From an uncultured Oscillospiraceae bacterium (GTDB lineage Bacteria; Bacillota; Clostridia; Oscillospirales; Oscillospiraceae): DNA of 38,431 nucleotides. The DNA lies in contig CALWVS010000020.1 in NCBI GenBank assembly GCA_944385095.1, forward strand, positions 1 to 38,431. Reading direction: 5' to 3'. Below are positions 7,609-17,465 of the stretch, one piece after another (the stretch's first letter is position 1; each line of letters starts with the position of its first letter). The position numbers and the translations under genes are program-made. The notes under the pieces are model-generated. The model was not told the DNA's origin. It worked only from the letters and a program-made list of their open reading frames with translations, and made no database searches.

Positions 7609-10197
7609 ATGAATATGAATCAGATGACCCAAAAATCTCTTGCAGCCTTACAAGGTGCTCAGGACCTTGCGTTGGAACATGGCAACCAGCAGATTGAGCA
7701 GGAACATTTATTGCTGGCTCTGTTGAAAGATGAACAGGGATTTATTCCCCAGCTGCTGACCACCATCGGTATGACAGTCCCCAGTTTTTCCGCTGCGGTG
7801 GAAGCACTGGTGGAAAAACTGCCCAAGGTGTCAGGCAGTCGAGCCGCAGACCAGTTTTATATTTCACAGGATGTGGACAAAGCACTGAAAGCCGCTGAAA
7901 AAGTGGCTGGTTCCATGCGAGATGAATACATCTCTGTGGAACACATCTTGCTGGGTATTTTGGACACCCCAAATCGGGCGTTGAAAGAACTGTTTCGTAC
8001 CTACCGTCTGGAGCGGGAAAAGGTGATGCAGGGACTTGCCTCTGTGCGAGGAAATCAGCGTGTGACCAGCGACAACCCAGAGGAGACTTATGATGCTCTG
8101 AAAAAATATGGTACGGACCTAGTAGACCGGGCAAGGCAGAACAAACTGGACCCTGTGATTGGTCGTGACGATGAAATCAGAAATGTGATTCGCATTTTGT
8201 CCAGAAAGAGCAAAAACAATCCTGTGTTGATTGGTGAGCCTGGTGTGGGTAAAACTGCCATTGCAGAAGGGCTTGCCCAGCGGATTGTCAGCGGTGATGT
8301 GCCTGCCAGTTTGAAGGATAAGACCATTTTCTCACTGGATATGGGCAGTTTGGTGGCAGGTGCCAAGTACCGTGGTGAATTTGAGGAGCGGTTAAAGGCA
8401 GTGCTCAACGAGGTGCGCAAGTCAGAGGGCAGAATCATTCTGTTTATTGATGAGCTGCACACCATTGTGGGAGCAGGCAAAACAGAGGGCAGCATGGACG
8501 CAGGCAACCTGTTAAAGCCCATGCTGGCACGAGGAGAATTGCACTGCATTGGTGCAACTACTTTAAATGAGTATCGGCAGTATATCGAAAAAGATGCCGC
8601 TCTGGAGCGTCGGTTCCAGCCTGTTATGGTGAATGAGCCGAATGTGGAGGATGCCATTGCTATTTTGCGTGGATTGAAAGAGCGGTATGAGGTGTTCCAC
8701 GGGGTCAAAATTACAGATGGTGCCATTATTGCCGCTGCTACCCTGTCCAACCGCTATATTACAGACCGTTTTCTGCCCGATAAAGCCATTGATTTGGTGG
8801 ATGAAGCCTGTGCTATGATTCGTACCGAAATGGATTCCATGCCCACCGAGTTGGACATCATCAGCCGAAAAATCATTCAGCATGAGATTGAGGAAGCGGC
8901 TCTGAAAAAGGAGACAGATGCACTGTCTCAGGAACATCTGGCAGAAATCCAGAAAGAACTTTCTGAAATGCGGGATGAATTCAACGCCAAAAAGGCACAG
9001 TGGGAAAATGAGAAAAACGCCATTGGCAAAGTGCAGAAACTCCGTGAAGATTTGGAACAGGCAAATGCAGATTTGGAGAAGGCGCAGAGAGAATATGACC
9101 TGAACCGTGCAGCAGAATTGCAGTATGGCAAAATCCCAGAGCTGAAAAAGCAGCTGGAAGCAGAGGAACAGATTGCAAATGACAGCAAGGCACGCTCTCT
9201 GTTGCGTGATAAGGTGACAGAGGAGGAAATTGCCCGTATCATTGAGCGATGGACAGGGATTCCTGTTGCCCGTTTGATGGAGGGAGAGCGTGAAAAACTG
9301 CTCCATCTGGAGGACATTCTCCATGAACGCGTGGTGGGACAGGATGAGGCAGTGCGTCTGGTGTCTGAGTCCATCCTCAGAAGCAGGGCAGGAATTGCCG
9401 ACCCCAATAAACCCATTGGCTCTTTCCTGTTCTTAGGTCCCACTGGTGTGGGTAAAACAGAACTTGCCAAAACACTGGCAGAGACTTTGTTTGACAGTGA
9501 AAAGAATCTGGTACGCATTGACATGTCCGAGTATATGGAGAAATTCAGCGTGTCCCGTCTCATTGGCGCACCTCCGGGATATGTGGGCTATGAGGAAGGC
9601 GGTCAACTCACTGAGGCAGTGCGCAGAAAACCATATTCTGTGATTCTGTTTGACGAGGTGGAAAAAGCACACCCCGATGTATTTAATATTCTGCTGCAAG
9701 TGCTGGATGATGGCAGAATTACAGACAGTCAGGGGCGCACCGTAGATTTCAAAAATACCATTATCATTCTCACCTCCAATTTGGGAAGCCAATTCCTGTT
9801 GGATGGCATTGACGAGAACGGGGAAATCAGCCAGCAGGCAAGGGAGCAGGTCAATGAACTGTTGAAGCGTTCCTTCCGCCCTGAATTCCTCAACCGTCTG
9901 GATGAGATTGTATTCTACAAGCCACTGACCAAAGAGAACATCACCCATATCATTGATTTGATGATTGCAGACTTGAACCGTCGGCTTGCATCCCAGCAAC
10001 TCACCGTGGAGCTGACACAGCGAGCCAAAGATTTTATCATTGAAAACGCCTATGACCCCATCTATGGTGCAAGACCACTGCGCCGCTATCTGCAACACAC
10101 CGTAGAGACCCTCATTGGTCGCAAGGTGATTGCCGCTCAGGTGGAGAGTGGACAGCATCTAGTGGTGGATTTGCAAAATGGTGCACTTTCCGTATAA
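7609..10197 (+). CDS. clpB: ATP-dependent disaggregase ClpB
   Basis: This 862-residue AAA+ protein, a hexamer, threads aggregated proteins through its pore with DnaK. An N-terminal Clp_N repeat domain (1-145) is followed by AAA1 with Walker A GEPGVGKT (209-216) and the pore loop near [11 protein letters not shown]. Next comes the coiled-coil middle domain (about 400-525; [17 protein letters not shown] and the heptads after it), which separates ClpB from ClpA and ClpC. AAA2 has Walker A GPTGVGKT (610-617) and pore loop [12 protein letters not shown], then a ClpB_D2-small C-terminal domain. Length is standard. The start follows AAAGGAGGG. It is controlled by CIRCE and forms a stress unit with hsp20. 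Confidence 0.98.
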   Translation: MNMNQMTQKSLAALQGAQDLALEHGNQQIEQEHLLLALLKDEQGFIPQLLTTIGMTVPSFSAAVEALVEKLPKVSGSRAADQFYISQDVDKALKAAEKVAGSMRDEYISVEHILLGILDTPNRALKELFRTYRLEREKVMQGLASVRGNQRVTSDNPEETYDALKKYGTDLVDRARQNKLDPVIGRDDEIRNVIRILSRKSKNNPVLIGEPGVGKTAIAEGLAQRIVSGDVPASLKDKTIFSLDMGSLVAGAKYRGEFEERLKAVLNEVRKSEGRIILFIDELHTIVGAGKTEGSMDAGNLLKPMLARGELHCIGATTLNEYRQYIEKDAALERRFQPVMVNEPNVEDAIAILRGLKERYEVFHGVKITDGAIIAAATLSNRYITDRFLPDKAIDLVDEACAMIRTEMDSMPTELDIISRKIIQHEIEEAALKKETDALSQEHLAEIQKELSEMRDEFNAKKAQWENEKNAIGKVQKLREDLEQANADLEKAQREYDLNRAAELQYGKIPELKKQLEAEEQIANDSKARSLLRDKVTEEEIARIIERWTGIPVARLMEGEREKLLHLEDILHERVVGQDEAVRLVSESILRSRAGIADPNKPIGSFLFLGPTGVGKTELAKTLAETLFDSEKNLVRIDMSEYMEKFSVSRLIGAPPGYVGYEEGGQLTEAVRRKPYSVILFDEVEKAHPDVFNILLQVLDDGRITDSQGRTVDFKNTIIILTSNLGSQFLLDGIDENGEISQQAREQVNELLKRSFRPEFLNRLDEIVFYKPLTKENITHIIDLMIADLNRRLASQQLTVELTQRAKDFIIENAYDPIYGARPLRRYLQHTVETLIGRKVIAAQVESGQHLVVDLQNGALSV

Positions 10198-10628
10198 AAG
10201 AAAATTTCAGGAGGTCTCTGAGGCAAAAGTTCCTTAGCAGGTACTTTCAGCGACTTTTCCACTCAATGCTCTTGGAAATCTCAACGTTGTTCCTTTAGAA
10301 CGTGTTGGTGATGGCTACACCCACTTTCTTTTGAAAAAAGAAAGTGGGCAAAGAAAATTTCAGGAGGTCTCGGAGGCAACGTTTCCTTTGCTGGCACCCT
10401 CAGCGACTTTTCCGCCCAATACTCTTGGAAACATCAACGTTGTTCCTTTAGAACGTGTTGGTGATGGCTACACCCACTTTCTTTTGAAAAAAGAAAGTGG
10501 GCAAAGAAAATTTCAGGAGGTCTCTGAGGATAAAGTTCCTTTGCTGTTTGATTCAGCCGCTTTTCTACTCCATGCTCTTGGAAACCTCAACTCTGTTCTC
10601 TCCAAAAATCTTGGTGATGGCTACACCC
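10198..10628. repeat. Three tandem copies of a 153-bp repeat
   Basis: Units start at 10198, 10351 and 10504 with AAGAAAATTTCAGGAGGTCT, giving an exact period of 153 bp. Copy three diverges after about 10628. Each full unit ends in a perfect hairpin with arms CCCACTTTCTTTT and its complement (10320-10348 and 10473-10501). Copies differ mainly in the middle. Because 153 is a multiple of three, one frame stays open (10331-10708), but it has no ribosome binding site and a repeat-encoded composition. I read it as a non-coding interspersed repeat that has expanded between clpB and the helicase gene. It may also end clpB transcription. Confidence 0.8.
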
Positions 10629-10641
10629 AAAATTCTTTTTG

Positions 10642-10706
10642 CTTCCTTTTTCTTTTAAGAAAAAGGAAGTCTTTTTGCCTACTTTTTCTTTCAAGAAAAA
10701 GGAAGT
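10642..10706. repeat. Two adjacent hairpins closing the repeat array
   Basis: A 13-bp stem, CTTCCTTTTTCTT with its complement (10642-10669), is followed by a related imperfect hairpin (10679-10706) with the same AAGAAAAAGGAAG arm. They are shortened versions of the repeat-unit hairpin and could act as terminators. Confidence 0.5.
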
Positions 10707-10720
10707 AGGATTTTGCAGGG

Positions 10721-10750
10721 AAATATGGTATGATAGAAGGTACCATATTT
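10721..10750 (+). promoter_or_regulatory. Extended -10 promoter overlapped by a palindrome, helicase gene
   Basis: TGGTATGAT (10726-10734) is an extended -10. It is overlapped by a perfect inverted repeat AAATATGGTA (10721-10730) and TACCATATTT (10741-10750). The dyad could be an operator or a 5' hairpin about 22 bp upstream of the start codon. Confidence 0.5.
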
Positions 10751-10772
10751 TTCAAATACTTGGGAGGTACGA

Positions 10773-13700
10773 ATGGGGTACAGCAGGGATGATTTGAAAT
10801 ACTACTTTCGTGAAATTGACATCAAGCGTGGGATGGAATATTACTACCAGGGCAGAGTAAAAGAGTATGAGGAACAACAGATGGGAGCACAGTTCTCCTT
10901 CCATTGTCAGGTGGAGGGACAGCAGACCTATCAGGTAACCGGTGGATTTCTCAGTCGTGGATTATTTGGAAGCTGTACCTGTATTCGCTTTCAGGAAGCC
11001 AATAGCTGTAAACATATTGTAGCTGGCTTCCTGACCCATTTTGGACGGCAAAAAACAGCAAGCAGGAACCTAGATTTCAACAACACAGGAAAACAATTCA
11101 TTGACCTCTATGCATCAAAAACACACAGGCAGGAGGAGCAGACAGGAGAAATTTCACTGGTTCCCATTCTGAATTTGGTATGCTCCCATCAGTATCCCAC
11201 CCTCACCTTTCAAGTGGGACGGGAAAAACGGTATGTGGTGAAAAAAATACAGGAATTTTTGCAGCATGTAGAACGTGGCGATACTGTCACCTATGGAAAG
11301 AGTCTGACGTTTTGTCACCACATCCACCAATTTACAGAGCCATCCCAAAAACTGATATCCATTCTAATGGACCAGTATGAACAGTTTGGAAGCTACCAGA
11401 AAAAATATCAGCCCTATCATCCCACCAGAGATTTATCTTTTGTAGAACTGAATGGCGGCAGCTTTGACCGCTTCTTTACTCTGATGCTGGAGACAACTGG
11501 AGAAATCAACCGAAAGAGTGGAACCATGACCCTGGGTGTGGGAAATCCTGGGGTGCAGATGCACCTGAAACAGGTCAGAAGGGGTGTTCAAATTCAGGTA
11601 GAACTGGATGGAAACTGGCAGTTTTTTGGAAACAGTCGCAGTCTCTATGCCTTCAATGACAGACAGATGCTCCAATGCAGCAGGGAATTTTTAGAGCAGG
11701 TCTATCCACTGTTGGAACACAAAATGCCGATTTCCTTTGCAGTGCAGGAGTGTGATATGCCCGCCTTTTGCAGTTGTGTGGTGTCTGCAATTCAACCCCA
11801 TGTTGAAATACATGACCCTGAAAAGCTGTTGCAGCAGTATCAGCCAGATGACTGCACCATTCAATTTTATTTTGATTCCCAAAATGGAACCATCTATGGA
11901 ACACTGGTCTATCTCTATGGTGAGGTGCAGGTGCAGAGTGGAACAGCACCAGAGGATACACCAAACATCAAACGGAATGTGGAACTGGAACAGAGGGCAA
12001 AAGGGCAATTGGAAGCACCCTTTGTACAACAGGGAAACCAGTTTGTATTTTATGGTGACGATGCCCCCTTTCAATTCCTCACAGAACTGCTGCCCAGATT
12101 TCAACGCAATGGGGAAGTGTTTTTATCCGAAACCCTGTTACGCCAGCGTGTGAGACCCAAAAAAGTGGGTGCAGGGGTATCGGTCTCCAATGGGCAGCTT
12201 TTCCTGCATCTGGACACTGGGGAATTTCCTGTGGAGGAGCTGGAGGAACTGTACCACAGCTTGTTAAAAAAGAAAAAGTACCACCGTCTGAAAGATGGTC
12301 GTTTTCTGGAGCTGAATGGCTCCGCCTATGAGACGCTGGCTGAGACAGTCCATATGACTCAGTTAAGCCCAAAGGATTTTCGGAATGGAACTGCCTCCTT
12401 GCCCCTGTTTCGTGGGCTGTATCTGGATGGGTTGCTGTCTGGTGTGGATGGATTGCAGTGGAAACGGGACAAAACCTTTCGAGAGATGGTCAGCCGGTTC
12501 CATGCAGTGGAAGAACAGGGGTTGTGTCTGTCAGAGGATATGGTGCAGACCCTGCGACCCTATCAGCAGACGGGAGTACAGTGGTTGGCTACCTTGGAGC
12601 AGTGCGGGTTTGGAGGTATTCTGGCAGATGAAATGGGTCTGGGAAAAACCCTGCAAACCATCGCTTTTCTGACCACAAAACCATATAAAACAACCGGAAA
12701 ACACAATTTAGTGGTGTGCCCTACCTCTCTTGTACTCAACTGGCTGGATGAATGCCAGACCTTTGCCCCATCTTTGAAGGTACAGCTCATCACAGGCACT
12801 GCAATGGAGCGGAAAAAACTGTTGCAAAGCCCATCCGATGCAGATTTATTTGTGACCTCTTATGACCTGTTAAAACGGGATTTGGAGTGGTATACCCCTA
12901 TCTCCTTCTATTGTTGTATTTTGGATGAGGGACAGTACATCAAAAATCAGTCCACCCAGAGTTCCAAAGCGGTGAAACAAATTCGGTGTGAACGGCGGTT
13001 TGTGCTCACAGGCACACCCATTGAAAACCGCCTCAGTGAACTGTGGAATTTATTCGATTTTCTGATGCCGGGCTACCTCTTTTCCCACAATGCCTTTGTG
13101 AAAAAACTGGAGCGTCCCATTGTACAAAGTGAGGATGCACAGGCAGGGCTGCAACTCAGCCGCCTGGTACAGCCATTTATTCTGCGGCGGTTGAAAAAAG
13201 ATGTGTTGACAGAACTGCCAGATAAAATTGAGCATGTGAGAAGAATCCAGTTGTCAGAGACAGAACGAAAAGTGTATCAGTCTGCTGTTTATGCTGCCCA
13301 GCAGGCAGTGAAGCAGGGCAGAGGAAAACTGGAATTTTTGGCTGCTCTCATGCAGTTACGTCAAATTTGTTGCAATCCTGCCCTGTGCTTTGCACAGTAT
13401 CAGGGGGAACAGAGCAAACTCACCGCCTGTCTGGAATTGTGTCAGAGTATGGTGGAAAATGGGCACCAAATTCTGGTGTTTTCCCAGTTTACTTCCATGC
13501 TGTCTGAAATAGCAAAAGGATTGGATGGTCTGAACATCTCCCACTTTACGTTGCAGGGTTCCACACCCAGAGAGGAGCGGGCTGCCCTGGTGAAAGGATT
13601 CCAAAATGGAAAAGCCTCTGTGTTTCTCATCTCCCTCAAAGCAGGAGGGACAGGGTTAAACCTGACGGCAGCGGATGTGGTGATTCACTATGACCCCTGG

Positions 13701-13919
13701 TGGAACATGGCAGCCCAGAATCAGGCCACCGACCGTGTGCATCGCATTGGGCAACAACAGCATGTACAGGTCTACCGCCTGATTGCCAAAGATACCATTG
13801 AGGAAAAAATACTGGACTTGCAGGAAAAGAAAGCGGCTCTCATGGACACCATTGCACAAAAGGATGAGGGCAGTATTCTTTCCATGACACAGGAAGAACT
13901 CCTTTCTCTGCTGGATTGA
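10773..13919 (+). CDS. SWIM zinc-finger SNF2-family helicase/ATPase
   Basis: This 1048-residue protein starts with a SWIM zinc finger (Cys68, Cys70, Cys79, His81 in SCTCIRFQEANSCKHIV). A long middle region of about 450 residues without recognised motifs follows, resembling the SNF2-associated domain of bacterial members. The SNF2 motor comes next: motif I ILADEMGLGKT (616-626), motif II DEGQ (718-721) and motif III LTGTPIENRLSELW. The helicase C-terminal half has SLKAGGTGLNLTAADVV and DRVHRIGQ. It is a dsDNA translocase rather than a strand-separating helicase. The cellular role is uncertain: DNA repair or nucleoprotein remodelling, and some relatives occur in defence systems, but no partner genes support that here. 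Start preceded by GGGAGG. Confidence 0.92.
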   Translation: MGYSRDDLKYYFREIDIKRGMEYYYQGRVKEYEEQQMGAQFSFHCQVEGQQTYQVTGGFLSRGLFGSCTCIRFQEANSCKHIVAGFLTHFGRQKTASRNLDFNNTGKQFIDLYASKTHRQEEQTGEISLVPILNLVCSHQYPTLTFQVGREKRYVVKKIQEFLQHVERGDTVTYGKSLTFCHHIHQFTEPSQKLISILMDQYEQFGSYQKKYQPYHPTRDLSFVELNGGSFDRFFTLMLETTGEINRKSGTMTLGVGNPGVQMHLKQVRRGVQIQVELDGNWQFFGNSRSLYAFNDRQMLQCSREFLEQVYPLLEHKMPISFAVQECDMPAFCSCVVSAIQPHVEIHDPEKLLQQYQPDDCTIQFYFDSQNGTIYGTLVYLYGEVQVQSGTAPEDTPNIKRNVELEQRAKGQLEAPFVQQGNQFVFYGDDAPFQFLTELLPRFQRNGEVFLSETLLRQRVRPKKVGAGVSVSNGQLFLHLDTGEFPVEELEELYHSLLKKKKYHRLKDGRFLELNGSAYETLAETVHMTQLSPKDFRNGTASLPLFRGLYLDGLLSGVDGLQWKRDKTFREMVSRFHAVEEQGLCLSEDMVQTLRPYQQTGVQWLATLEQCGFGGILADEMGLGKTLQTIAFLTTKPYKTTGKHNLVVCPTSLVLNWLDECQTFAPSLKVQLITGTAMERKKLLQSPSDADLFVTSYDLLKRDLEWYTPISFYCCILDEGQYIKNQSTQSSKAVKQIRCERRFVLTGTPIENRLSELWNLFDFLMPGYLFSHNAFVKKLERPIVQSEDAQAGLQLSRLVQPFILRRLKKDVLTELPDKIEHVRRIQLSETERKVYQSAVYAAQQAVKQGRGKLEFLAALMQLRQICCNPALCFAQYQGEQSKLTACLELCQSMVENGHQILVFSQFTSMLSEIAKGLDGLNISHFTLQGSTPREERAALVKGFQNGKASVFLISLKAGGTGLNLTAADVVIHYDPWWNMAAQNQATDRVHRIGQQQHVQVYRLIAKDTIEEKILDLQEKKAALMDTIAQKDEGSILSMTQEELLSLLD

Positions 13920-13958
13920 CAAAAACCACCTGTTTTTTGTGAAAACAGGTGGTTTTTG
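13920..13958 (+). terminator. Strong terminator of the helicase gene
   Basis: A 17-bp perfect stem (CAAAAACCACCTGTTTT with 13942-13958) has a 5-nt loop; the A and T flanks make it functional in either direction. Confidence 0.88.
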
Positions 13959-13969
13959 CATATTGTACA

Positions 13970-14022
13970 AAGAACTGGCTAGTATACCTTTTCTATATAT
14001 CAAATATACAATACAAGTTCTT
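13970..14022. promoter_or_regulatory. Nested dyad upstream of hutU, possible operator
   Basis: AAGAACT (13970-13976) mirrors AGTTCTT (14016-14022), and inside it GTATA (13982-13986) mirrors TATAC (14005-14009). Both pairs share almost the same centre (about 13996). The two-ring symmetry over 53 bp suits an oligomeric regulator such as the Lrp/AsnC protein encoded after hutI; this link is inference. Confidence 0.4.
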
Positions 14023-14124
14023 TTCTTTTCTCCAAGCATCATGTACAATATAGCCATGACGAAGGACAGGATGTCCACTTGACACAACACTTTATACAAA
14101 ATTTCAAGAAATGAGGGAACTGTC

Positions 14125-16146
14125 ATGAACAGCACATTGCATGATGCCATGACCATTAAGCTGGACTATGAACTGCCTGAATATCCTCCCTTTGAGGAAG
14201 GCTACCGCCGTGCGCCCCGCCGTGAGTCCCACCTCTCCGAGGCTGATAAGGCTCTGGCAATCAAAAACGCTCTGCGTTATATCCACCCTGACCACCACGC
14301 TCAGATGGCAAAGGAATTTGCTCAGGAGCTGGAGGAGCATGGACGCATCTATGGCTACCGTTTCCGCCCCGCTGGTAAGCTCTATGGTAAGCCCATTGAT
14401 GAGTACAAGGCAAACTGCATTGAAGGTCGTGCCATTCAGGTGATGATTGACAACAACCTGGACTTTGATATTGCTCTGTACCCCTACGAGCTGGTCACTT
14501 ATGGTGAGACTGGTCAGGTGTGCCAGAACTGGATGCAGTACCGCCTGATTAAGAAGTATCTGGAAGTTATGACCGATGAGCAAACTCTGGTTGTCATGTC
14601 CGGTCATCCTCTGGGTCTGTTCCACTCCCATAAAATGGCTCCCCGCTGCATCATCTCCAATGGTCTGATGGTGGGTACTTTTGACAACCAGAAGGACTTT
14701 AACCGTGCCGCTGCCATTGGTGTAGCCAACTATGGTCAGATGACCGCAGGTGGCTGGATGTACATTGGTCCACAGGGCATTGTACATGGTACTTTCAACA
14801 CCCTGCTCAACGCCGGTCGTCTGAAGCTGGGCATTCCTCAGGATGGCAATCTGGCTGGACGCCTCTTTATCTCCGCAGGTCTGGGCGGTATGTCCGGTGC
14901 TCAGGGTAAGGCTGCTGAGATCGCCGGTGCTGCCTCCATCATTGCTGAGGTAGATGCTTCCCGTATTGAAACCCGTTACTCTCAGGGCTGGGTCACTCAT
15001 AAGACCGACAGTCTGGATGAGGCATGGAAGATTGCCAAGGAGCATATGGACGAAAAGAAAGCATGTGCTGTTGCTTACCACGGCAATGTGGTGGACCTGC
15101 TGGAGTATGTCTACAACAACAACATCCATGTAGACCTGCTGTCTGACCAGACTTCCTGCCATGTGCCTTATGACGGCGGCTACTGCCCACAGGGTCTCAC
15201 CTTTGAGCAGCGTACTGAAATGCTGAACAAAGACCCAGAGGGCTTTGCAAAGCTGGTTGACAAGACCCTGCAACATCACTATGAGATGATTTGTAAGCTC
15301 CACGACCGTGGCACTTACTTCTTTGACTACGGCAACAGCTTCCTGAAGGCTGTCTATGACACTGGTATTACCTCCATTTGTAAGAATGGGGAGAACGACC
15401 TGGACGGCTTTATCTTCCCATCCTATGTGGAAGACATTCTGGGTCCCTGCCTGTTCGACTTCGGCTATGGTCCCTTCCGCTGGTGCTGCCTGTCCCGCAA
15501 TCCTGAGGATTTGGACAAGACCGACGCTGCCGCCGCTGAGTATATTCTGGCTCACAACCGCCGTTATCAGGACTATGACAACTATGTGTGGGTGCGTGAT
15601 GCAAAGAAGAATAAGCTGGTGGTTGGTACCCAGTGCCGTATCCTGTATCAGGATGCTATGGGTCGTATGAATCTGGCGTTAAAATTCAATGAAATGGTGC
15701 GCAATGGAGAAATTGGTCCCGTCATTCTGGGTCGTGACCACCACGATACCGGCGGAACTGACGCTCCTTTCCGTGAGACTTCCAACATCAAGGACGGCTC
15801 CAACATTATGGCTGAAATGGCTACCCAGTGTTATGCTGGTAATGCTGCCCGTGGTATGAGCTACATTGCCCTCCACAACGGCGGTGGTACTGGTATCGGT
15901 AACGCCATCAACGGCGGTTTTGGTATGGTGCTGGACGGCTCCGAGCGTGTGGACACCATTCTAAAAATGGCTATGCCTTGGGACACCATGGTGGGTGTAT
16001 CCCGTCGTGCATGGGCACGCAATGAGAACGCTCTGACCACCGTTGCTGAGTACAATGAACTGTACAAAGGTCAGGACCACATCACGCTGCCCTATCTGGC
16101 TGATGATGCCATTGTGGATGAGGCTGTCAAGTCCATGAAGGATTGA
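14125..16146 (+). CDS. hutU: Urocanate hydratase
   Basis: This 673-residue enzyme converts urocanate to imidazolonepropionate, the second step of histidine breakdown, using a tightly bound NAD+. Recognisable segments are YRFRPAGKLYGKPIDEY, GETGQVCQNWMQYRLIKKYL, VMSGHPLGLFHSH, the glycine-rich GLGGMSGAQGKAAEIAGA, and HDTGGTDAPFRETSNIKDGS near the C-terminus. At about 670 residues it is the long clostridial form, longer than the roughly 560-residue proteobacterial enzyme. Codon use is strongly biased towards C-ending and other optimal codons compared with neighbours, suggesting high expression. It is followed by hutI. No histidine ammonia-lyase gene is present in the window. Confidence 0.97.
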   Translation: MNSTLHDAMTIKLDYELPEYPPFEEGYRRAPRRESHLSEADKALAIKNALRYIHPDHHAQMAKEFAQELEEHGRIYGYRFRPAGKLYGKPIDEYKANCIEGRAIQVMIDNNLDFDIALYPYELVTYGETGQVCQNWMQYRLIKKYLEVMTDEQTLVVMSGHPLGLFHSHKMAPRCIISNGLMVGTFDNQKDFNRAAAIGVANYGQMTAGGWMYIGPQGIVHGTFNTLLNAGRLKLGIPQDGNLAGRLFISAGLGGMSGAQGKAAEIAGAASIIAEVDASRIETRYSQGWVTHKTDSLDEAWKIAKEHMDEKKACAVAYHGNVVDLLEYVYNNNIHVDLLSDQTSCHVPYDGGYCPQGLTFEQRTEMLNKDPEGFAKLVDKTLQHHYEMICKLHDRGTYFFDYGNSFLKAVYDTGITSICKNGENDLDGFIFPSYVEDILGPCLFDFGYGPFRWCCLSRNPEDLDKTDAAAAEYILAHNRRYQDYDNYVWVRDAKKNKLVVGTQCRILYQDAMGRMNLALKFNEMVRNGEIGPVILGRDHHDTGGTDAPFRETSNIKDGSNIMAEMATQCYAGNAARGMSYIALHNGGGTGIGNAINGGFGMVLDGSERVDTILKMAMPWDTMVGVSRRAWARNENALTTVAEYNELYKGQDHITLPYLADDAIVDEAVKSMKD

Positions 16147-16172
16147 GCACAATAGAAATACAGAAACCAAAC

Positions 16173-16200
16173 GAGCGGGGGCGTTTTACGTCCCCGCTTT
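16173..16200 (+). terminator. Terminator/attenuator between hutU and hutI
   Basis: A 10-bp stem (AGCGGGGGCG with 16188-16197, one wobble) is followed by TTTT. Read-through would give less hutI than hutU. The hairpin also argues against a hutI start upstream of it. Confidence 0.7.
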
Positions 16201-16214
16201 TGGGGAAAGGTTGT

Positions 16215-17444
16215 ATGACAATGAGTCATGTATTAGTGAAACATATTGGAATGCTGGCAACACCCCAGGGCACCAGTGCCAAAAAAGGGGCAGAACAGGG
16301 TAAGATTCAGATTTTAAAGGACGCTTGGGTGCTGATTGAAGATGGAATGATTTCCAAAATTGGCACAGGGGAAGCCCCTGCTGTCACCTGTGATGTGGTG
16401 GACGCAGAGGGAAAGCTGGTCACACCCGGTCTGGTGGATGCCCATACCCACCTGATTTTTGGTGGCTGGCGTCAGAATGAGCTGGGTATGAAACTCCACG
16501 GCAAAACCTATCTGGAAATTCAAAATGCAGGCGGTGGCATTCAGTCCACCACCAACGCCACCAGACAGGCAACCGAGGAGGAGTTGACCCAGAAGGCTGC
16601 CAAGGCATTGGATGAGATGATGGGCTTTGGTACCACCACAGTAGAGGCAAAAAGTGGATACGGGCTTGCCACCGAACATGAGTTGAAGGCATTGCAGGTC
16701 ATTCAGAATCTCAATGACCGCCACCCTATGGACATTGTTGCCACCTTTATGGGCGCCCATCTGGTGCCTGCCGAATATAAGCAGAACCGGGGGGAATATA
16801 TCCGTCTGGTGTGTGAGGAAATGATTCCTCTGGTGCAGAAGCAGGGCATTGCAAAATATTGTGATGTATTCTGTGAAGCAGACACTTTCACAGTAGAAGA
16901 ATCCCGTCAGGTTTTGGAGGCAGGATTAAAGCATGGTCTGCGCCCCAAAATTCATGCCGATGAAATTGAAGCCATTGGCGGTTCCCAACTGGCTGGGGAG
17001 CTGGGAGCCATTTCCGCAGAGCATCTCATTGTCTGCCCCCCCGAGGGCATTGAAAGTCTGGCAAAAGGCGGTGTGATTGCCTGCCTGCTGCCTGCCACCA
17101 GTTTCAATCTGGGTGCTGTGTTTGCCCCTGCCCGTGATATGGTCAACGCCGGTGTGCCTGTGGCAATGGCAACCGATTTTAACCCAGGTTCCTGCCCCTG
17201 CCTGAATATGCAGTTTGTCATCAATTTGGGTTGTCTGAAATATAAACTGACCCCAGAAGAAGTGCTCACTGCGGTGACTTTGAATGGTGCGGCTGCCATT
17301 GACTGCGCCCACAAGGTAGGCTCTGTGGAAGTGGGCAAACAGGGTGATTTGGTCATCTGGGATGCCCCAGATTTGGATTACATCTGCTACCGTGTGGGCA
17401 GTAATCTGGTCAAATCCGTCATCAAGGGCGGCAAATTGGTATAA
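16215..17444 (+). CDS. hutI: Imidazolonepropionase
   Basis: This 409-residue amidohydrolase opens the ring of imidazolonepropionate to N-formimino-L-glutamate, the step after HutU. Metal-binding His77 and His79 are in VDAHTHLIFGG. Further conserved parts are FGTTTVEAKSGYGL, the HADEIEAIGGSQLA segment, and ATDFNPGSCP carrying the late metal/catalytic Asp. The frame opens further upstream from a TTG that overlaps hutU, but that leader encodes the hutU terminator hairpin. The ATG at 16215 follows GGGGAAAGG and gives the usual length, so it is chosen. The next pathway genes (formimino-transferase or hydrolase) are not here. Confidence 0.95.
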   Translation: MTMSHVLVKHIGMLATPQGTSAKKGAEQGKIQILKDAWVLIEDGMISKIGTGEAPAVTCDVVDAEGKLVTPGLVDAHTHLIFGGWRQNELGMKLHGKTYLEIQNAGGGIQSTTNATRQATEEELTQKAAKALDEMMGFGTTTVEAKSGYGLATEHELKALQVIQNLNDRHPMDIVATFMGAHLVPAEYKQNRGEYIRLVCEEMIPLVQKQGIAKYCDVFCEADTFTVEESRQVLEAGLKHGLRPKIHADEIEAIGGSQLAGELGAISAEHLIVCPPEGIESLAKGGVIACLLPATSFNLGAVFAPARDMVNAGVPVAMATDFNPGSCPCLNMQFVINLGCLKYKLTPEEVLTAVTLNGAAAIDCAHKVGSVEVGKQGDLVIWDAPDLDYICYRVGSNLVKSVIKGGKLV

Positions 17445-17465
17445 TTCAGGAGACAGAGAAAGGGC

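Noticed and set aside
10198-10628. CRISPR array
   Set aside because: Units are 153 bp with diverged middles and no short repeat/unique spacer pattern; no cas genes.
10331-10708. 125-residue ORF across the tandem repeats
   Set aside because: It is open only because the repeat period is 153 bp (51 codons); no ribosome binding site, no start in context, Lys/Phe-rich hairpin translation.
14079-14098. hutU promoter from TTGACA and TATACA
   Set aside because: Both hexamers are good, but the spacer is only 8 bp, so they cannot form one promoter.
14104-15555. 483-residue minus-strand ORF
   Set aside because: Antisense shadow of hutU caused by its strong codon bias.
16143-16214. Upstream TTG start for hutI
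   Set aside because: The added 24 residues are encoded by the hutU terminator hairpin; the ATG at 16215 has the ribosome binding site.
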